Shown: positions 8,830 to 17,253 of the stretch, in pieces
Position numbering within the stretch: position 1 is the first letter of the stretch
Layout: each line of letters begins with the position of its first letter
Assembly (NCBI GenBank): GCA_028707255.1
Contig: JAQTUQ010000001.1
Coordinates: forward strand, 44,414 to 108,413
DNA from: Dehalococcoidales bacterium
GTDB lineage: Bacteria; Chloroflexota; Dehalococcoidia; Dehalococcoidales; UBA5627
Direction of reading: 5' to 3'
Length of the DNA: 64,000 nucleotides
The notes under the pieces: generated by a model
Databases searched by the model: none
Seen by the model: the letters and a program-made list of their open reading frames with translations, nothing else
What the model was told of the DNA's origin: nothing
Program-made: the position numbers and the translations under genes

Positions 8830-9747
8830 TCAGACAATATACAGCATTCTGTTAACTGCACCGATAGCTTTCAGCCTGATATCCTCAGGAACTTTTACTT
8901 CAGGAGTGAACGTCTCTAAAGAACGGAGTACTTTTTCGAGGGTGATTGATTTCATGGTACGGCATATAGCGGTATCAGAAACCGGTATGAACTGTTTCTG
9001 CGGATTCTCTTTCTGCATGCGATGGATAATGCCGGTTTCGGTAACTACAATCATCTGATTGACATCCGGGTGTGCGGCGTAGCGACACATTCCACTGGTG
9101 CTCAAGACTTCATCGGCAAGCGCGATTACTTCGGGGCGGCACTCCGGATGTACCACCACTTTTGCCGATGGGTATTCCTCTTTCAGTTTTAAAACGGAAG
9201 CGGCTTTTATCCCCTCGTGAACCGGGCAAAAACCGGGCCAGAAATGATACTTTTTATTCGGAACCATGGATGCCACATATTGCCCGAGATACATATCGGG
9301 GACAAACAAAATCTCTTCTTCGAGCAAGCTGGCAACCACCTGGGGAGCATTTGACGAGGTGCAGCAGATATCGGATTCGGCTTTAACAGCCGCAGTGGAA
9401 TTGATATACGTAACCACCGCCGCCCCTGGCAGTTCTTTTTTCCTTGCGCGCAGTTTTTCAGCAGTAACCATATCCGCCATCGGACAACCGGCCGAGGATT
9501 CCGGTAGCAACACTTTTTTATCGGGCGAGAGGATGGAAGCGGTTTCAGCCATGAAATGAACGCCGCAAAAGACGATTACATCGGCTGCGGTAGAAGCGGC
9601 TTTCTGCGAAAGTTCCAGCGAATCGCCGACAAAATCAGCCATATCCTGGATATCCGCCGGCTGGTAATTGTGAGCCAGTATGACGGCATTCTTTTCCTTC
9701 TTTAATTCCTGTATTCTCTCTGCCAGCTCATTTTTCTTGTTTTCCAC
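8830..9747 (-). CDS. nadA: Quinolinate synthase A
   Basis: 305 residues. It condenses iminoaspartate with dihydroxyacetone phosphate to quinolinate in de novo NAD synthesis, using a [4Fe-4S] cluster. Visible are AVILAHNYQPADIQD at the N-terminus and well-spaced cysteines (in AGCPMADM, FCPVHEG, SGMCRYA and AICRTMK), consistent with the three cluster ligands. No nadB or nadC is in the window. It follows the AIR-synthase-like gene by 24 bases on the minus strand. Confidence 0.95.
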   Translation of the reverse strand: MENKKNELAERIQELKKEKNAVILAHNYQPADIQDMADFVGDSLELSQKAASTAADVIVFCGVHFMAETASILSPDKKVLLPESSAGCPMADMVTAEKLRARKKELPGAAVVTYINSTAAVKAESDICCTSSNAPQVVASLLEEEILFVPDMYLGQYVASMVPNKKYHFWPGFCPVHEGIKAASVLKLKEEYPSAKVVVHPECRPEVIALADEVLSTSGMCRYAAHPDVNQMIVVTETGIIHRMQKENPQKQFIPVSDTAICRTMKSITLEKVLRSLETFTPEVKVPEDIRLKAIGAVNRMLYIV

Positions 9748-9771
9748 TTTATATTAACCCCTGTTTGCGAA

Positions 9772-10836
9772 CTATAGATAAGCCTTATATTTTTCCAGCG
9801 CCCCGTAAAAAGCATTCCAGAAGGGGTCGACGATGGGATGCTTCAACTCTGTTTCCTTCCCTTCTTTTACGAGCACCATACCGCTGCTTTTTTCCGTAAA
9901 TTCACCGATTACCGAGGAAATTATACCCTTACCGGCCAGGGATTTCACCACCTCATGGGCTTTATGCGCCTTGCAGGCAATGATTAATGTGCCTTCGCTT
10001 ATAGACGCAAATGGATCTATGTCGAATAAACGGCATATTTCCGGGACACAATCCATAACCACGATTTTTTCCTGTTCCACTATCACACCCAGCCCGGCAG
10101 CCTGCGCCACTTCGTAAAGACCGCCCCAGATGCCGCACTCGGTAGCATCGTGCATCGCCGTAACGCCGTTCTCCCTGACACCGACGCTCACCGCCGTCAT
10201 GGCATCGTCCACTACCGACATGTTATAAAATATATCCTGCGCCCGCATACTGAATTCCCTGCCGAATTTTTCTTCCAAAAGACGCGGCAGCATGGCGGCA
10301 AAGATGCCGGTCGCCTCTATGGCAGGCCCCTTGGTAACGATTATTTTATCTCCGGCGGTAATGAAACGCGGAGTAACGTATTGGTCCAGTTCCCCGACTC
10401 CGATTACCGTTCCGCCGCCAACCATCGGGTAATTGCAGTTCTCATACCTGCCTGTGTGTCCGGTAATGATATTGATACCCATCCTCTCGCATTCCGAGTG
10501 AATTACTTTCCAGGTAATATCCATCTGCTCTTTGGTCATTGACATCGGGAGATTCAGATCTATCGAAAGATAGCGTGGAGGCAATCCACAGGTGACCGAA
10601 TCCGAGGCGAGAATATTGATGGCAAACCAGGCTGCGCGTTCCCAGCCGTATTCAGGGACGATAAATACCGGATCTGTGGTAAAGGATACCGCCTTCTTCC
10701 CGATTTCGGCAATACCGACATCGACTCCATGCATCGGGCCTACCAGGACATCTTTGCTCCCGGCTCCCAGCCTGGGGAATATAATTTCGCTGAAAATATC
10801 TGCTGATATTTTACCGATTTCGGGGATTTCACTCAT
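9772..10836 (-). CDS. AIR synthase-related protein (HypE/ThiL/PurM superfamily)
   Basis: 354 residues with the two-domain layout of the PurM/HypE superfamily. The N-terminal ATP-binding half contains VSFTTDPVFIVPEYGW and IITGHTGRYENC; the C-terminal half has GVTAMHDATECGIWGGLYE. HypE would end in a conserved PRIC-type carbamoylated cysteine, but this protein ends EKYKAYL, so I do not call it HypE. It is probably an ATP-dependent enzyme of unknown substrate, of the archaeal/anaerobic AIR-synthase-related type. It leads the nadA-cutA-cysE run and starts after a terminator-like hairpin. Confidence 0.75.
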   Translation of the reverse strand: MSEIPEIGKISADIFSEIIFPRLGAGSKDVLVGPMHGVDVGIAEIGKKAVSFTTDPVFIVPEYGWERAAWFAINILASDSVTCGLPPRYLSIDLNLPMSMTKEQMDITWKVIHSECERMGINIITGHTGRYENCNYPMVGGGTVIGVGELDQYVTPRFITAGDKIIVTKGPAIEATGIFAAMLPRLLEEKFGREFSMRAQDIFYNMSVVDDAMTAVSVGVRENGVTAMHDATECGIWGGLYEVAQAAGLGVIVEQEKIVVMDCVPEICRLFDIDPFASISEGTLIIACKAHKAHEVVKSLAGKGIISSVIGEFTEKSSGMVLVKEGKETELKHPIVDPFWNAFYGALEKYKAYL

Positions 10837-10897
10837 GTAACGGCTTCTCCTTTATTATTATTTTTAAAAGATAGCTGTATGCGATTGATTTTAATAA

Positions 10898-10952
10898 AAA
10901 CGGCAGGTCTTTTGTATTGAGCGATTGAAAACCGCTAAAGTACGGACCTGCC
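10898..10952 (-). terminator. Probable terminator downstream of the 10959-11201 gene
   Basis: Arms GGCAGGTC and GACCTGCC pair around a loop that itself contains a smaller hairpin (AGCG/CGCT). On the minus strand the outer stem is followed by GTTTTTATT. The position fits the end of the small zinc-finger gene. Confidence 0.55.
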
Positions 10953-10958
10953 TGTTTA

Positions 10959-11201
10959 TTAGTTATTGTTACCGGTTTCTTCGTTTAAGGATTTCATGAA
11001 TATTTCCGGGGTCAGGGAAGCCTGCGAAATAACCCACTCCTGGAGACACTCATAAGAACAAAAATTGTATCTGACAATAGAACCATTACCGTTAAAAACG
11101 GACACCAGCAACCAGCCTTCGAGCACATCGCAGGCAAGTTCATTGGGACTGAATTCCTTTTCCAGTCCGCAAGAAAAACAAAGACAATACTGACTGACCA
11201 T
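10959..11201 (-). CDS. Small putative zinc-binding protein
   Basis: 80 residues. Two cysteine pairs are present: CFSCG at residues about 8-12 and CSYEC at about 48-52, a spacing compatible with a MYM/TRASH-type or other treble-clef zinc site. The C-terminus (SLTPEIFMKSLNEETGNNN) is polar. I recognise no family. It is followed by a hairpin terminator and lies downstream of tatC on the same strand, with a gap of about 100 bases. Confidence 0.6.
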   Translation of the reverse strand: MVSQYCLCFSCGLEKEFSPNELACDVLEGWLLVSVFNGNGSIVRYNFCSYECLQEWVISQASLTPEIFMKSLNEETGNNN

Positions 11202-11299
11202 TCACCATTCCCTGCGGTTATAGAAATATCATCGAAAACTGCAAAACAAAATTATATTAATATTATACTACCTGATTACCGGTTATTAAAATATTGGCT

Positions 11300-12073
11300 T
11301 TATATATTTTCGGCAGTTTCTTCCGACTGTTTGACTGCCCGTTTTTTATAGACGAATTTGGAAAGCAGAATGCTTAATTCCAGTAGAATAATCAACGGAA
11401 TGGCGATAATGGACTGATTAATGGGATCCATCGTCGGTGTAATCAGCGCCGATAATACAAATGCCAGTACAAACCACAGTTTACGCTTATTTGCCAGCCA
11501 TTGCGGAGTAACCAATCCCATCCGCGCCAGTATCATGATAATAAGAGGAGTTTCAAAAACCAAACCGACATATAAAATCATACGAGTAACTACACTTATA
11601 TATTCGCTAAGTCTCCAGACATTTTCAGCAAGATCCGACATAAAATTGCCGAGGAATCCCATTGCCGGCGGTAGTGCTACAAAATAGGCAAAAAAGACAC
11701 CTGTAGCGAATAATATGGTTACAAAAGGCAAAAGTTGGAATATTGTTTTTTTCTCTTTAGAGGTAAGCCCGGGAGCAATAAAAGCAATTACCTGGTAAAC
11801 CAAAAACGGCATAGCAATAATGAAGCCGCCTGCCAGCGCAACCTTGAAATAAACGGCTATGTTTTCGGTCGGAGTTATGGCCTGAAAGTCAACACTTGAA
11901 GCCGGACGCTTTAAAATTTCTATCAGGGTCTTGGTAAATATAAATGAGATAGCGGTGGTGATAACCATGGCGATAACCGATCTGGCAATACGGTCCCGCA
12001 GTTCTACCAGGTGCCCTTTAATGGGCATCCTTTTGCCTGTAATCGGGTCTCTTCTTATTTCGGTTGTTACCAC
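11300..12073 (-). CDS. tatC: Sec-independent protein translocase TatC
   Basis: 257 residues with six hydrophobic segments. The family N-terminal signature is present as KGHLVELRDRIARS (about 19-32), as is the ending of the first periplasmic loop. TatC is the receptor for twin-arginine signal peptides in the inner membrane. It starts four bases after the tatB-like stop, in a tat cluster of tatA (13300), tatA (12907), tatB-like and tatC, all on the minus strand. Confidence 0.95.
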   Translation of the reverse strand: MVTTEIRRDPITGKRMPIKGHLVELRDRIARSVIAMVITTAISFIFTKTLIEILKRPASSVDFQAITPTENIAVYFKVALAGGFIIAMPFLVYQVIAFIAPGLTSKEKKTIFQLLPFVTILFATGVFFAYFVALPPAMGFLGNFMSDLAENVWRLSEYISVVTRMILYVGLVFETPLIIMILARMGLVTPQWLANKRKLWFVLAFVLSALITPTMDPINQSIIAIPLIILLELSILLSKFVYKKRAVKQSEETAENI

Positions 12074-12077
12074 TGTC

Positions 12078-12755
12078 TTATTTTCCTGCTTCTTCTATCT
12101 CTGTCTTTTTATCGGGTGAAGCTGCTTCCTCAACAGGCGCCGACGATAAATTATCCTGTAGAGGATTACTTTCTAAGGGATTAATAATGTCTTCCGGAAT
12201 ATCAAAGGTCTTTTTGCCTTCGGTTTTTTGTACAGCGGAAGTTCTGGCTTTTTTAGCCGGGGCAGCGTTATCTATATTCAAAGACTTATTTAATTTCTCA
12301 ACGCCCTCATTAAGTGCCATACTTACTTCTTGAGCCCCTGTGGCAAGCGGATCTTTTATGTCACGGGCTGTCGTATCGAGCTCAAGGGATTCTTTTTCCA
12401 GCATGGCTGAAAGCTCAGCGGTTTCATCATCCATAGTCTTTTGAACATCATTTATCTCATTATCTATCGTCTTGGCAATTTCATCGGCTTCCATATCCAG
12501 TGCATTTTTAATCTTCAGAGATTCTTCGTCAAGCGAACCCTTAAGCCCCTGAGCAGTGTTCTTTAAATCATCGAAATCATCTTCCAGATCGAGGGATTTG
12601 GTCACTTCTCCCGTAAAATTTTGAGTCATCTTTCTGAGGTCGCGTACCATCTTGCCGAATTTACGCGCATATTCGGGCAGCTTCTCAGGCCCGACTACGA
12701 GAAGAGCGACCACAAGTATAACCAGTATTTCTAAAAAACCAAGGTCTAAACCCAT
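12078..12755 (-). CDS. tatB: TatB-like twin-arginine translocase subunit with long acidic tail
   Basis: 225 residues, beginning with a TatA/B transmembrane helix (FLEILVILVVALLVVGPEKLPEYARKFG region) followed by the amphipathic helix. Residues about 35-225 form a long, acidic, heptad-like region rich in Asp/Glu/Lys and ending in a Pro/Ser-rich stretch. The GPEKLPE motif is TatB-like. The tail is longer than in most TatB proteins. It is adjacent to tatC, the usual tatB place. Confidence 0.85.
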   Translation of the reverse strand: MGLDLGFLEILVILVVALLVVGPEKLPEYARKFGKMVRDLRKMTQNFTGEVTKSLDLEDDFDDLKNTAQGLKGSLDEESLKIKNALDMEADEIAKTIDNEINDVQKTMDDETAELSAMLEKESLELDTTARDIKDPLATGAQEVSMALNEGVEKLNKSLNIDNAAPAKKARTSAVQKTEGKKTFDIPEDIINPLESNPLQDNLSSAPVEEAASPDKKTEIEEAGK

Positions 12756-12906
12756 TATTCTATCTCATTTTCAGCTTCGTTTTTTATAAAAGAACCGACT
12801 GACATCTCAATGGAATATAAATTGAATAACAAGACATACTGCCGATAACGGAGAATGACATTCCAAGCCGTTTATCAATATATGAGCCATAGAAGCCAAT
12901 TAACAA

Positions 12907-13107
12907 TCATCCCCGACTTTTTTTCGATTTCTTTGTAGTTTTAGTTGCTGGTGTTTCCTTCAACTCTTCGACATTGCCCTGTTTATTCTTTTTAAAATCT
13001 CTCTTCCATTTACCGAACATCTCAAAGATCTGAGGCAGTTTCCCCGCCCCAAATATAATGAAGATAACAAGTAATATAACTATTATTTCCAAAGGACCGA
13101 ATTTCAA
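12907..13107 (-). CDS. tatA: Sec-independent translocase TatA/E-type subunit
   Basis: 66 residues. One N-terminal transmembrane helix (LEIIVILLVIFIIFGAGKLP) is followed by an amphipathic helix containing FGKWKRDFKK and a Lys-rich tail. The FGxGKLP hinge is diagnostic of TatA/TatE pore-forming subunits. It is separated from the tatB-like gene by about 150 bases and from the second tatA by about 190 bases. Confidence 0.9.
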   Translation of the reverse strand: MKFGPLEIIVILLVIFIIFGAGKLPQIFEMFGKWKRDFKKNKQGNVEELKETPATKTTKKSKKSRG

Positions 13108-13195
13108 CGGTATATCACCTCCGTTAAAATAAACTCAGAAAGTAATATCAATTCTTCAAGCCGGGAACACAGATAATCATATCTCTTTTGTAAAT

Positions 13196-13226
13196 ATCCC
13201 CTTCCTGCAAATTAAGGGAAGGGGAT
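13196..13226. promoter_or_regulatory. Intergenic hairpin between the two tatA genes
   Basis: A 10-bp perfect inverted repeat (ATCCCCTTCC / GGAAGGGGAT) with an 11-base loop and no clear T-tract. It may act as an mRNA processing or stability element that sets the relative level of the two TatA proteins, or as a weak terminator. Confidence 0.45.
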
Positions 13227-13299
13227 AAGGTAAACAACTATTCTTAAGAGAAAGATGAATTCAGTACAGGGTGATTTATGTTGTTCCCAGAGAAATCCG

Positions 13300-13584
13300 C
13301 TATGCCTGTTGCGCTGGAGTTTCTTCTGCTTTAGGTTTGGCTTCCCCTTCTGATTCGCTTACGGTTGTCTGAGTCTCTTTCTTTTTTGTAGTCTTTTTCT
13401 TGGCCTTTTTCTTTGTTTTAGCTTCTGCGGCCAGTGCTTCCTCGTCTTCGCCTTTTGTACCCTTCTTGAAAGCATTGATACTCTTGCCTAAAGCTGCGCC
13501 TACCTGCGGGAGCTTGCCTACACCAAAGACAATCAGAATGATCACCAGAATAAGCCCGATTTCCAATGGACCCGGTTTTATCAT
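13300..13584 (-). CDS. tatA: Second TatA/E-type subunit with Lys-rich tail
   Basis: 94 residues. The transmembrane part (LEIGLILVIILIVFGVGKLP) and the amphipathic helix (LGKSINAFKKG) are typical TatA. The tail has runs of Lys, Thr and Glu, ending EETPAQQA. It is the first gene of the tat cluster on the minus strand, with GGGGGGTTT upstream of the ATG. Two TatA-type genes suggest a high pore-subunit demand or subunit specialisation. Confidence 0.9.
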   Translation of the reverse strand: MIKPGPLEIGLILVIILIVFGVGKLPQVGAALGKSINAFKKGTKGEDEEALAAEAKTKKKAKKKTTKKKETQTTVSESEGEAKPKAEETPAQQA

Positions 13585-13881
13585 GTTTTTTAAACCCCCC
13601 TTAATTTAATAAGTAACATTAATCGCCAAGACATAATCTATCCCTTTGTGAATGGGGTTGAAGAACGAAGAGCAAAGATTGGATATCATTGGCTTAAAGC
13701 TTCTCTTTATTTCAGCTAATAATACACAAATGTCTAAGGCTTGTCAATCGACTATATTAACTTAAATCGAGCGATAGCGCTTTTGGGAGTCCCCAGGTTA
13801 GACTATCACATAATTGACAAGATACATCGAATAAGGTACTTTATATTATCTTACCCCTGTTGTGATAGAAAATCAAACGAT

Positions 13882-14493
13882 ATGAACGATACTGACAAAG
13901 AGCCGCAGGAAACGCAGCCGCAGTGCAAACCTTCCTGGGTAAAAACAAGGCTTCTCCCCATATTGATGCTCACTTTCATCATCGGCATTGTGATCGGTGT
14001 TTTCGTCGCATATAAATACAATCCTGATATGATCGAGGACCTCAAGGGATACGGTTATCTCGGTTCTTTTATTATAAGCGTGATATTGAACGCCTCCGTC
14101 GTCCTGCCAGTCGGTAATTTCGTTGTCATCGCGGCTCTCGGCGCCACCCTTCCTTCGGCAACGCTGGTCGGCTTGACCGGCGGTATCGGGGCTGCAGTAG
14201 GAGAGTTGACAGGGTATCTGGCAGGTTACAGCGGACAGGCACTGATTACCACAAAGACCAACCGCTGGTATCTCAAGCTGGAATCGTGGCTCTGTAAATG
14301 GGGCGCTCCAGCCATCTTTCTACTCTCGGTTTTCCCGTTCGCCTTCGACGTAGTCGGCTGTATAGCCGGGGCATTACGCTATCCGGCATGGAAATTTTTC
14401 ATCGCCTGCTGGCTGGGCAGAACGGTGCTGTATACCGGTGTTGCCTGGGCGGGCGCATTGGGATGGCAGGCATTGTTAGACTTTATCGGCTAA
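13882..14493 (+). CDS. VTT-domain (DedA/TVP38-like) membrane protein
   Basis: I choose the ATG at 13882 (MNDTDKEPQ) over the upstream ORF start because the preceding residues have no protein-like pattern; this gives 203 residues. There are about five hydrophobic segments. A glycine-rich stretch (GLTGGIGAAVGELTGY) followed later by GRTVLYTGVAWAGA matches the VTT/SNARE-associated Golgi protein fold. Such proteins are implicated in lipid flipping or membrane homeostasis; the role here is unknown. The 3' end overlaps the convergent MFS gene by 11 bases. Confidence 0.75.
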   Translation: MNDTDKEPQETQPQCKPSWVKTRLLPILMLTFIIGIVIGVFVAYKYNPDMIEDLKGYGYLGSFIISVILNASVVLPVGNFVVIAALGATLPSATLVGLTGGIGAAVGELTGYLAGYSGQALITTKTNRWYLKLESWLCKWGAPAIFLLSVFPFAFDVVGCIAGALRYPAWKFFIACWLGRTVLYTGVAWAGALGWQALLDFIG

Positions 14494-15763
14494 CCTTCTC
14501 CCTGATACGCAGCAGGATCAACCCGCCGGCTATAAAAAAGACCAGGCATGTAAACAGCATCACCTGATAACCCATACCCAGACTCTGTTTTTCAAAGAAA
14601 TCGATAACCGGGCCGATAAGGCGCGCCAGCGCGCCCGCTCCGGCGGTTGCCATATTGGCAATTCCGAGATAGCGCGCTTCTTCCCCTTTGGATAACATAT
14701 CGATTGCCATCGCCCAGTTGGTGCTGGAAAAGCCGCCCAATGCCACTCCGATAAATCCGGCGGCGACCATTATCATGTTGTAGTCCTTGGTCAGGATTAT
14801 CAGAAGTACGCCGAAAGCACCGATAAAGGCGGATGTTACGGCAATCGGTTTGCGGCCGATTTTATCGGATAGCCTGCCTGCCGGGTAGACGACAATCAGC
14901 ATACCGGCGACCGCCAGAATGAGGAAACTGGCCGCGGCGGATGCCGGATCGGATACACCGAGGTACATTAAAAAATACAATGCGAATTGCTGGATTATTC
15001 CCAGTCCGGCAAAAAAGAACAGCCGTGAAGCTAAAAACCATAAAAACCTGCGATTCATCCTGATATCGATTTTAAAGGTGCTTCTGATAACCTCCCTTAT
15101 CGAAAAACGGATTTCTCCGTTGCCCGGTTTCTCATTTACCGTAAAGGCAGTTATCAGCATGCAAATCAGTAAAACAATCCCGGGGATTAAAAGAGACAGC
15201 CACAACCACTGGTCGCCGTTGCCTGCGGCATAGTTATCCATGAATTTTCCGATGATGTAGATAAGAATGACACCGCCCAGCATCTCCACCAGGCTCTTTA
15301 TGCCGGAAGCCTGCCCCTTTTTACCTTCGGGAACCAGGTCGGGAATGAAGCCCTGGTGCGCTCCCTGCACGGCATTGCTCGAGATTTGCATTACGCAATA
15401 GATTGCAAATATCACCGCATAACTGCCGGCCAGCCCGATACCCGGCAGAAAGAGTAAGAGACATAAGACGCCGATGATTATAAAAGGGCGGCGTTTCCCA
15501 ATGCGGAAATCGGAGCGGTCGCTGATGGCTCCGAAGACGGGCTGCAACAGCATGGCGATAATCAGACCTACAAAGGTCATCAAACCGAGGTAGGTGTTTT
15601 TTTCAGCTTCGGGGACAAAGTCCAGTATTCGTATGGGGAGGATTAAGGAATGCATCGACTGCCACAATCCCGTGGTGGCAAAGACCAGTATGGTGATTTT
15701 GAGATAATCCCACCTGCCGAAAGGACTGCCATTAGGGTTGAATTTGTCTTTTGTTTCTGTCAT
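14483..15763 (-). CDS. MFS transporter (SLC45/GPH-like)
   Basis: 426 residues with twelve predicted transmembrane segments. The loop between segments 2 and 3 has GAISDRSDFRIGKRRPFI, the MFS G-x-x-x-D-R-x-G-R/K-R/K-R/K motif in the form seen in SLC45 and glycoside-pentoside-hexuronide transporters. The second half has the matching RLSDKIGRKP. Substrate unknown; sugars or related polar compounds are the family norm. It is monocistronic and convergent with the VTT gene. Confidence 0.85.
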   Translation of the reverse strand: MTETKDKFNPNGSPFGRWDYLKITILVFATTGLWQSMHSLILPIRILDFVPEAEKNTYLGLMTFVGLIIAMLLQPVFGAISDRSDFRIGKRRPFIIIGVLCLLLFLPGIGLAGSYAVIFAIYCVMQISSNAVQGAHQGFIPDLVPEGKKGQASGIKSLVEMLGGVILIYIIGKFMDNYAAGNGDQWLWLSLLIPGIVLLICMLITAFTVNEKPGNGEIRFSIREVIRSTFKIDIRMNRRFLWFLASRLFFFAGLGIIQQFALYFLMYLGVSDPASAAASFLILAVAGMLIVVYPAGRLSDKIGRKPIAVTSAFIGAFGVLLIILTKDYNMIMVAAGFIGVALGGFSSTNWAMAIDMLSKGEEARYLGIANMATAGAGALARLIGPVIDFFEKQSLGMGYQVMLFTCLVFFIAGGLILLRIREKVSR

Positions 15764-15911
15764 ATTGCAGGCTAAAGCATAGCAGAAGAAAGAACGCTTA
15801 TCAATTACTTGGAATTACTTCATTATTGGATAATTGATATTCGCTCCGATCACTTAGACCGGAGAAGAACAGGGGACAAAATGAGCCGATGTTTTTTCCT
15901 AATCCCCAAAA

Positions 15912-15956
15912 TGTCTTTGCGAGTCCCGATAAATCGGGACGAAGCAATCTCTACCG
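15912..15956. repeat. Dispersed palindromic repeat, family C
   Basis: Contains GTCTTTGCGAGTCCCGATAA followed by ATCGGGAC and GAAGCAATCTCTAC. The centre is an 8-bp inverted repeat (GTCCCGAT/ATCGGGAC) spaced by AA. Related copies lie near 24.98 kb and 57.3-57.45 kb. It sits in the MFS-argC intergenic gap, which otherwise shows no gene. Confidence 0.7.
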
Positions 15957-16017
15957 TTCTAATAAATATTACTTTTGCCTTTTTATCAGATAATGTTAGA
16001 GATTACAAAATCTACAA

Positions 16018-17055
16018 TTAAGGATATATCGGCGGAGCTTCCAATCCGGCAACCTCGGCAAAGCCCGACATGATATTCATGTTCTGAATGGCCTGTCCGG
16101 CCGCCCCTTTCATCAGGTTATCGATGCAACTTACGACGATGAGACGACCGGTTCTGGCATCTACGAATGAATAAATATGGCACATATTGCTGCCCCAGGT
16201 GTTCTTGGTATGCGGTGGAGCATCGACCACTTTAACGAACGGCTCGTCTTTATAGAATTCCTTGTAGATAGCGGTGATTTCCTGCTGAGAGTTTTCACGT
16301 GAGGTGTATTCCGGCGTTAGCGCAGCGTAGCAGGTGGACAGAATGCCGCGCGTCATCGGAACCAGGTGCGGAACAAAGGTGACATTTACTTCTTCGCCGC
16401 CCTGATAGGCTAATTCCTGCACTATTTCCGGCAGATGACGATGCCCTTTCAAGGCATAGGCACAGGTATTTTCGTTGGCTTCGGAATAGTGACTGCCGAT
16501 GGCCAGCGTTCTGCCGGCGCCGGATACTCCCGACTTGCTGTCGATGATGATATCTTCGTCGACAATATTATTTTTAACAGCCGGAGCCAGAGCCAGTATG
16601 GCACTGGTCGGATAACATCCTGGATTGGCAACCAGCTCAGCCGACGCAATATCTTTGCGGTATAATTCCGGCAATCCGTAAACCGCTTTATCGAGCAGTT
16701 CCGGTGAAGGATGGGAAAAACCGTACCATTCGATATAATCATCCGGATTGCTCAAGCGGAAATCGGCGCTGATATCCACTACTTTGATACCACGCCGGAT
16801 AAGTTTCATTACTTCAAGTGCGCTTTCCTTGTGGGGCATGGCTACAAAGGCAAAATCAACATTACCAAGTTCGGATTCTATGGTGAGTTCCGTAGCGCCG
16901 GCCAGATGTGGAAACACCTCCGCCAGCTTTTGCCCTGCCGCACTCCTGCCGGTAACCGAAACAAGCTCGACACCGGGGTGCCTTACCAGCAATCTGGCTA
17001 ACTCTATTCCGGCATAACCGGTAACATTTACGATACCAATCTTTATCTTTTTCAT
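16018..17055 (-). CDS. argC: N-acetyl-gamma-glutamyl-phosphate reductase
   Basis: 345 residues, the usual length. The N-terminal NAD(P)-binding fold starts IGIVNVTGYAGIELARLL, and the catalytic cysteine lies in VANPGCYPTSAIL (about residue 148). Further C-terminal, KGHRHLPEI carries the conserved His. It reduces N-acetylglutamyl phosphate in arginine biosynthesis. The remaining arg genes are not in the window and it stands alone between the MFS gene and the divergent citrate synthase. Confidence 0.95.
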   Translation of the reverse strand: MKKIKIGIVNVTGYAGIELARLLVRHPGVELVSVTGRSAAGQKLAEVFPHLAGATELTIESELGNVDFAFVAMPHKESALEVMKLIRRGIKVVDISADFRLSNPDDYIEWYGFSHPSPELLDKAVYGLPELYRKDIASAELVANPGCYPTSAILALAPAVKNNIVDEDIIIDSKSGVSGAGRTLAIGSHYSEANENTCAYALKGHRHLPEIVQELAYQGGEEVNVTFVPHLVPMTRGILSTCYAALTPEYTSRENSQQEITAIYKEFYKDEPFVKVVDAPPHTKNTWGSNMCHIYSFVDARTGRLIVVSCIDNLMKGAAGQAIQNMNIMSGFAEVAGLEAPPIYP

Positions 17056-17253
17056 GCCGCTGCCCCCTGTGCTTCTGACTATTGGTTTAACAGATTAGTT
17101 AGTTTAATTAAATCTTTTTAGACACTGAGTAAATGATTAAAAACCTGTTTTATTCTAGCACAAAATTGCCGCTAAAAGAATAATATGGTAACATTATTAC
17201 TTAATCATCTATCATGGGTAAGTGTTTTTTATTTAATAAAGAGAGGTAGAAAT

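Noticed and set aside
9772-10836. HypE hydrogenase maturation protein
   Set aside because: The terminal cysteine motif of HypE is missing, so only the AIR-synthase-related superfamily is supported.
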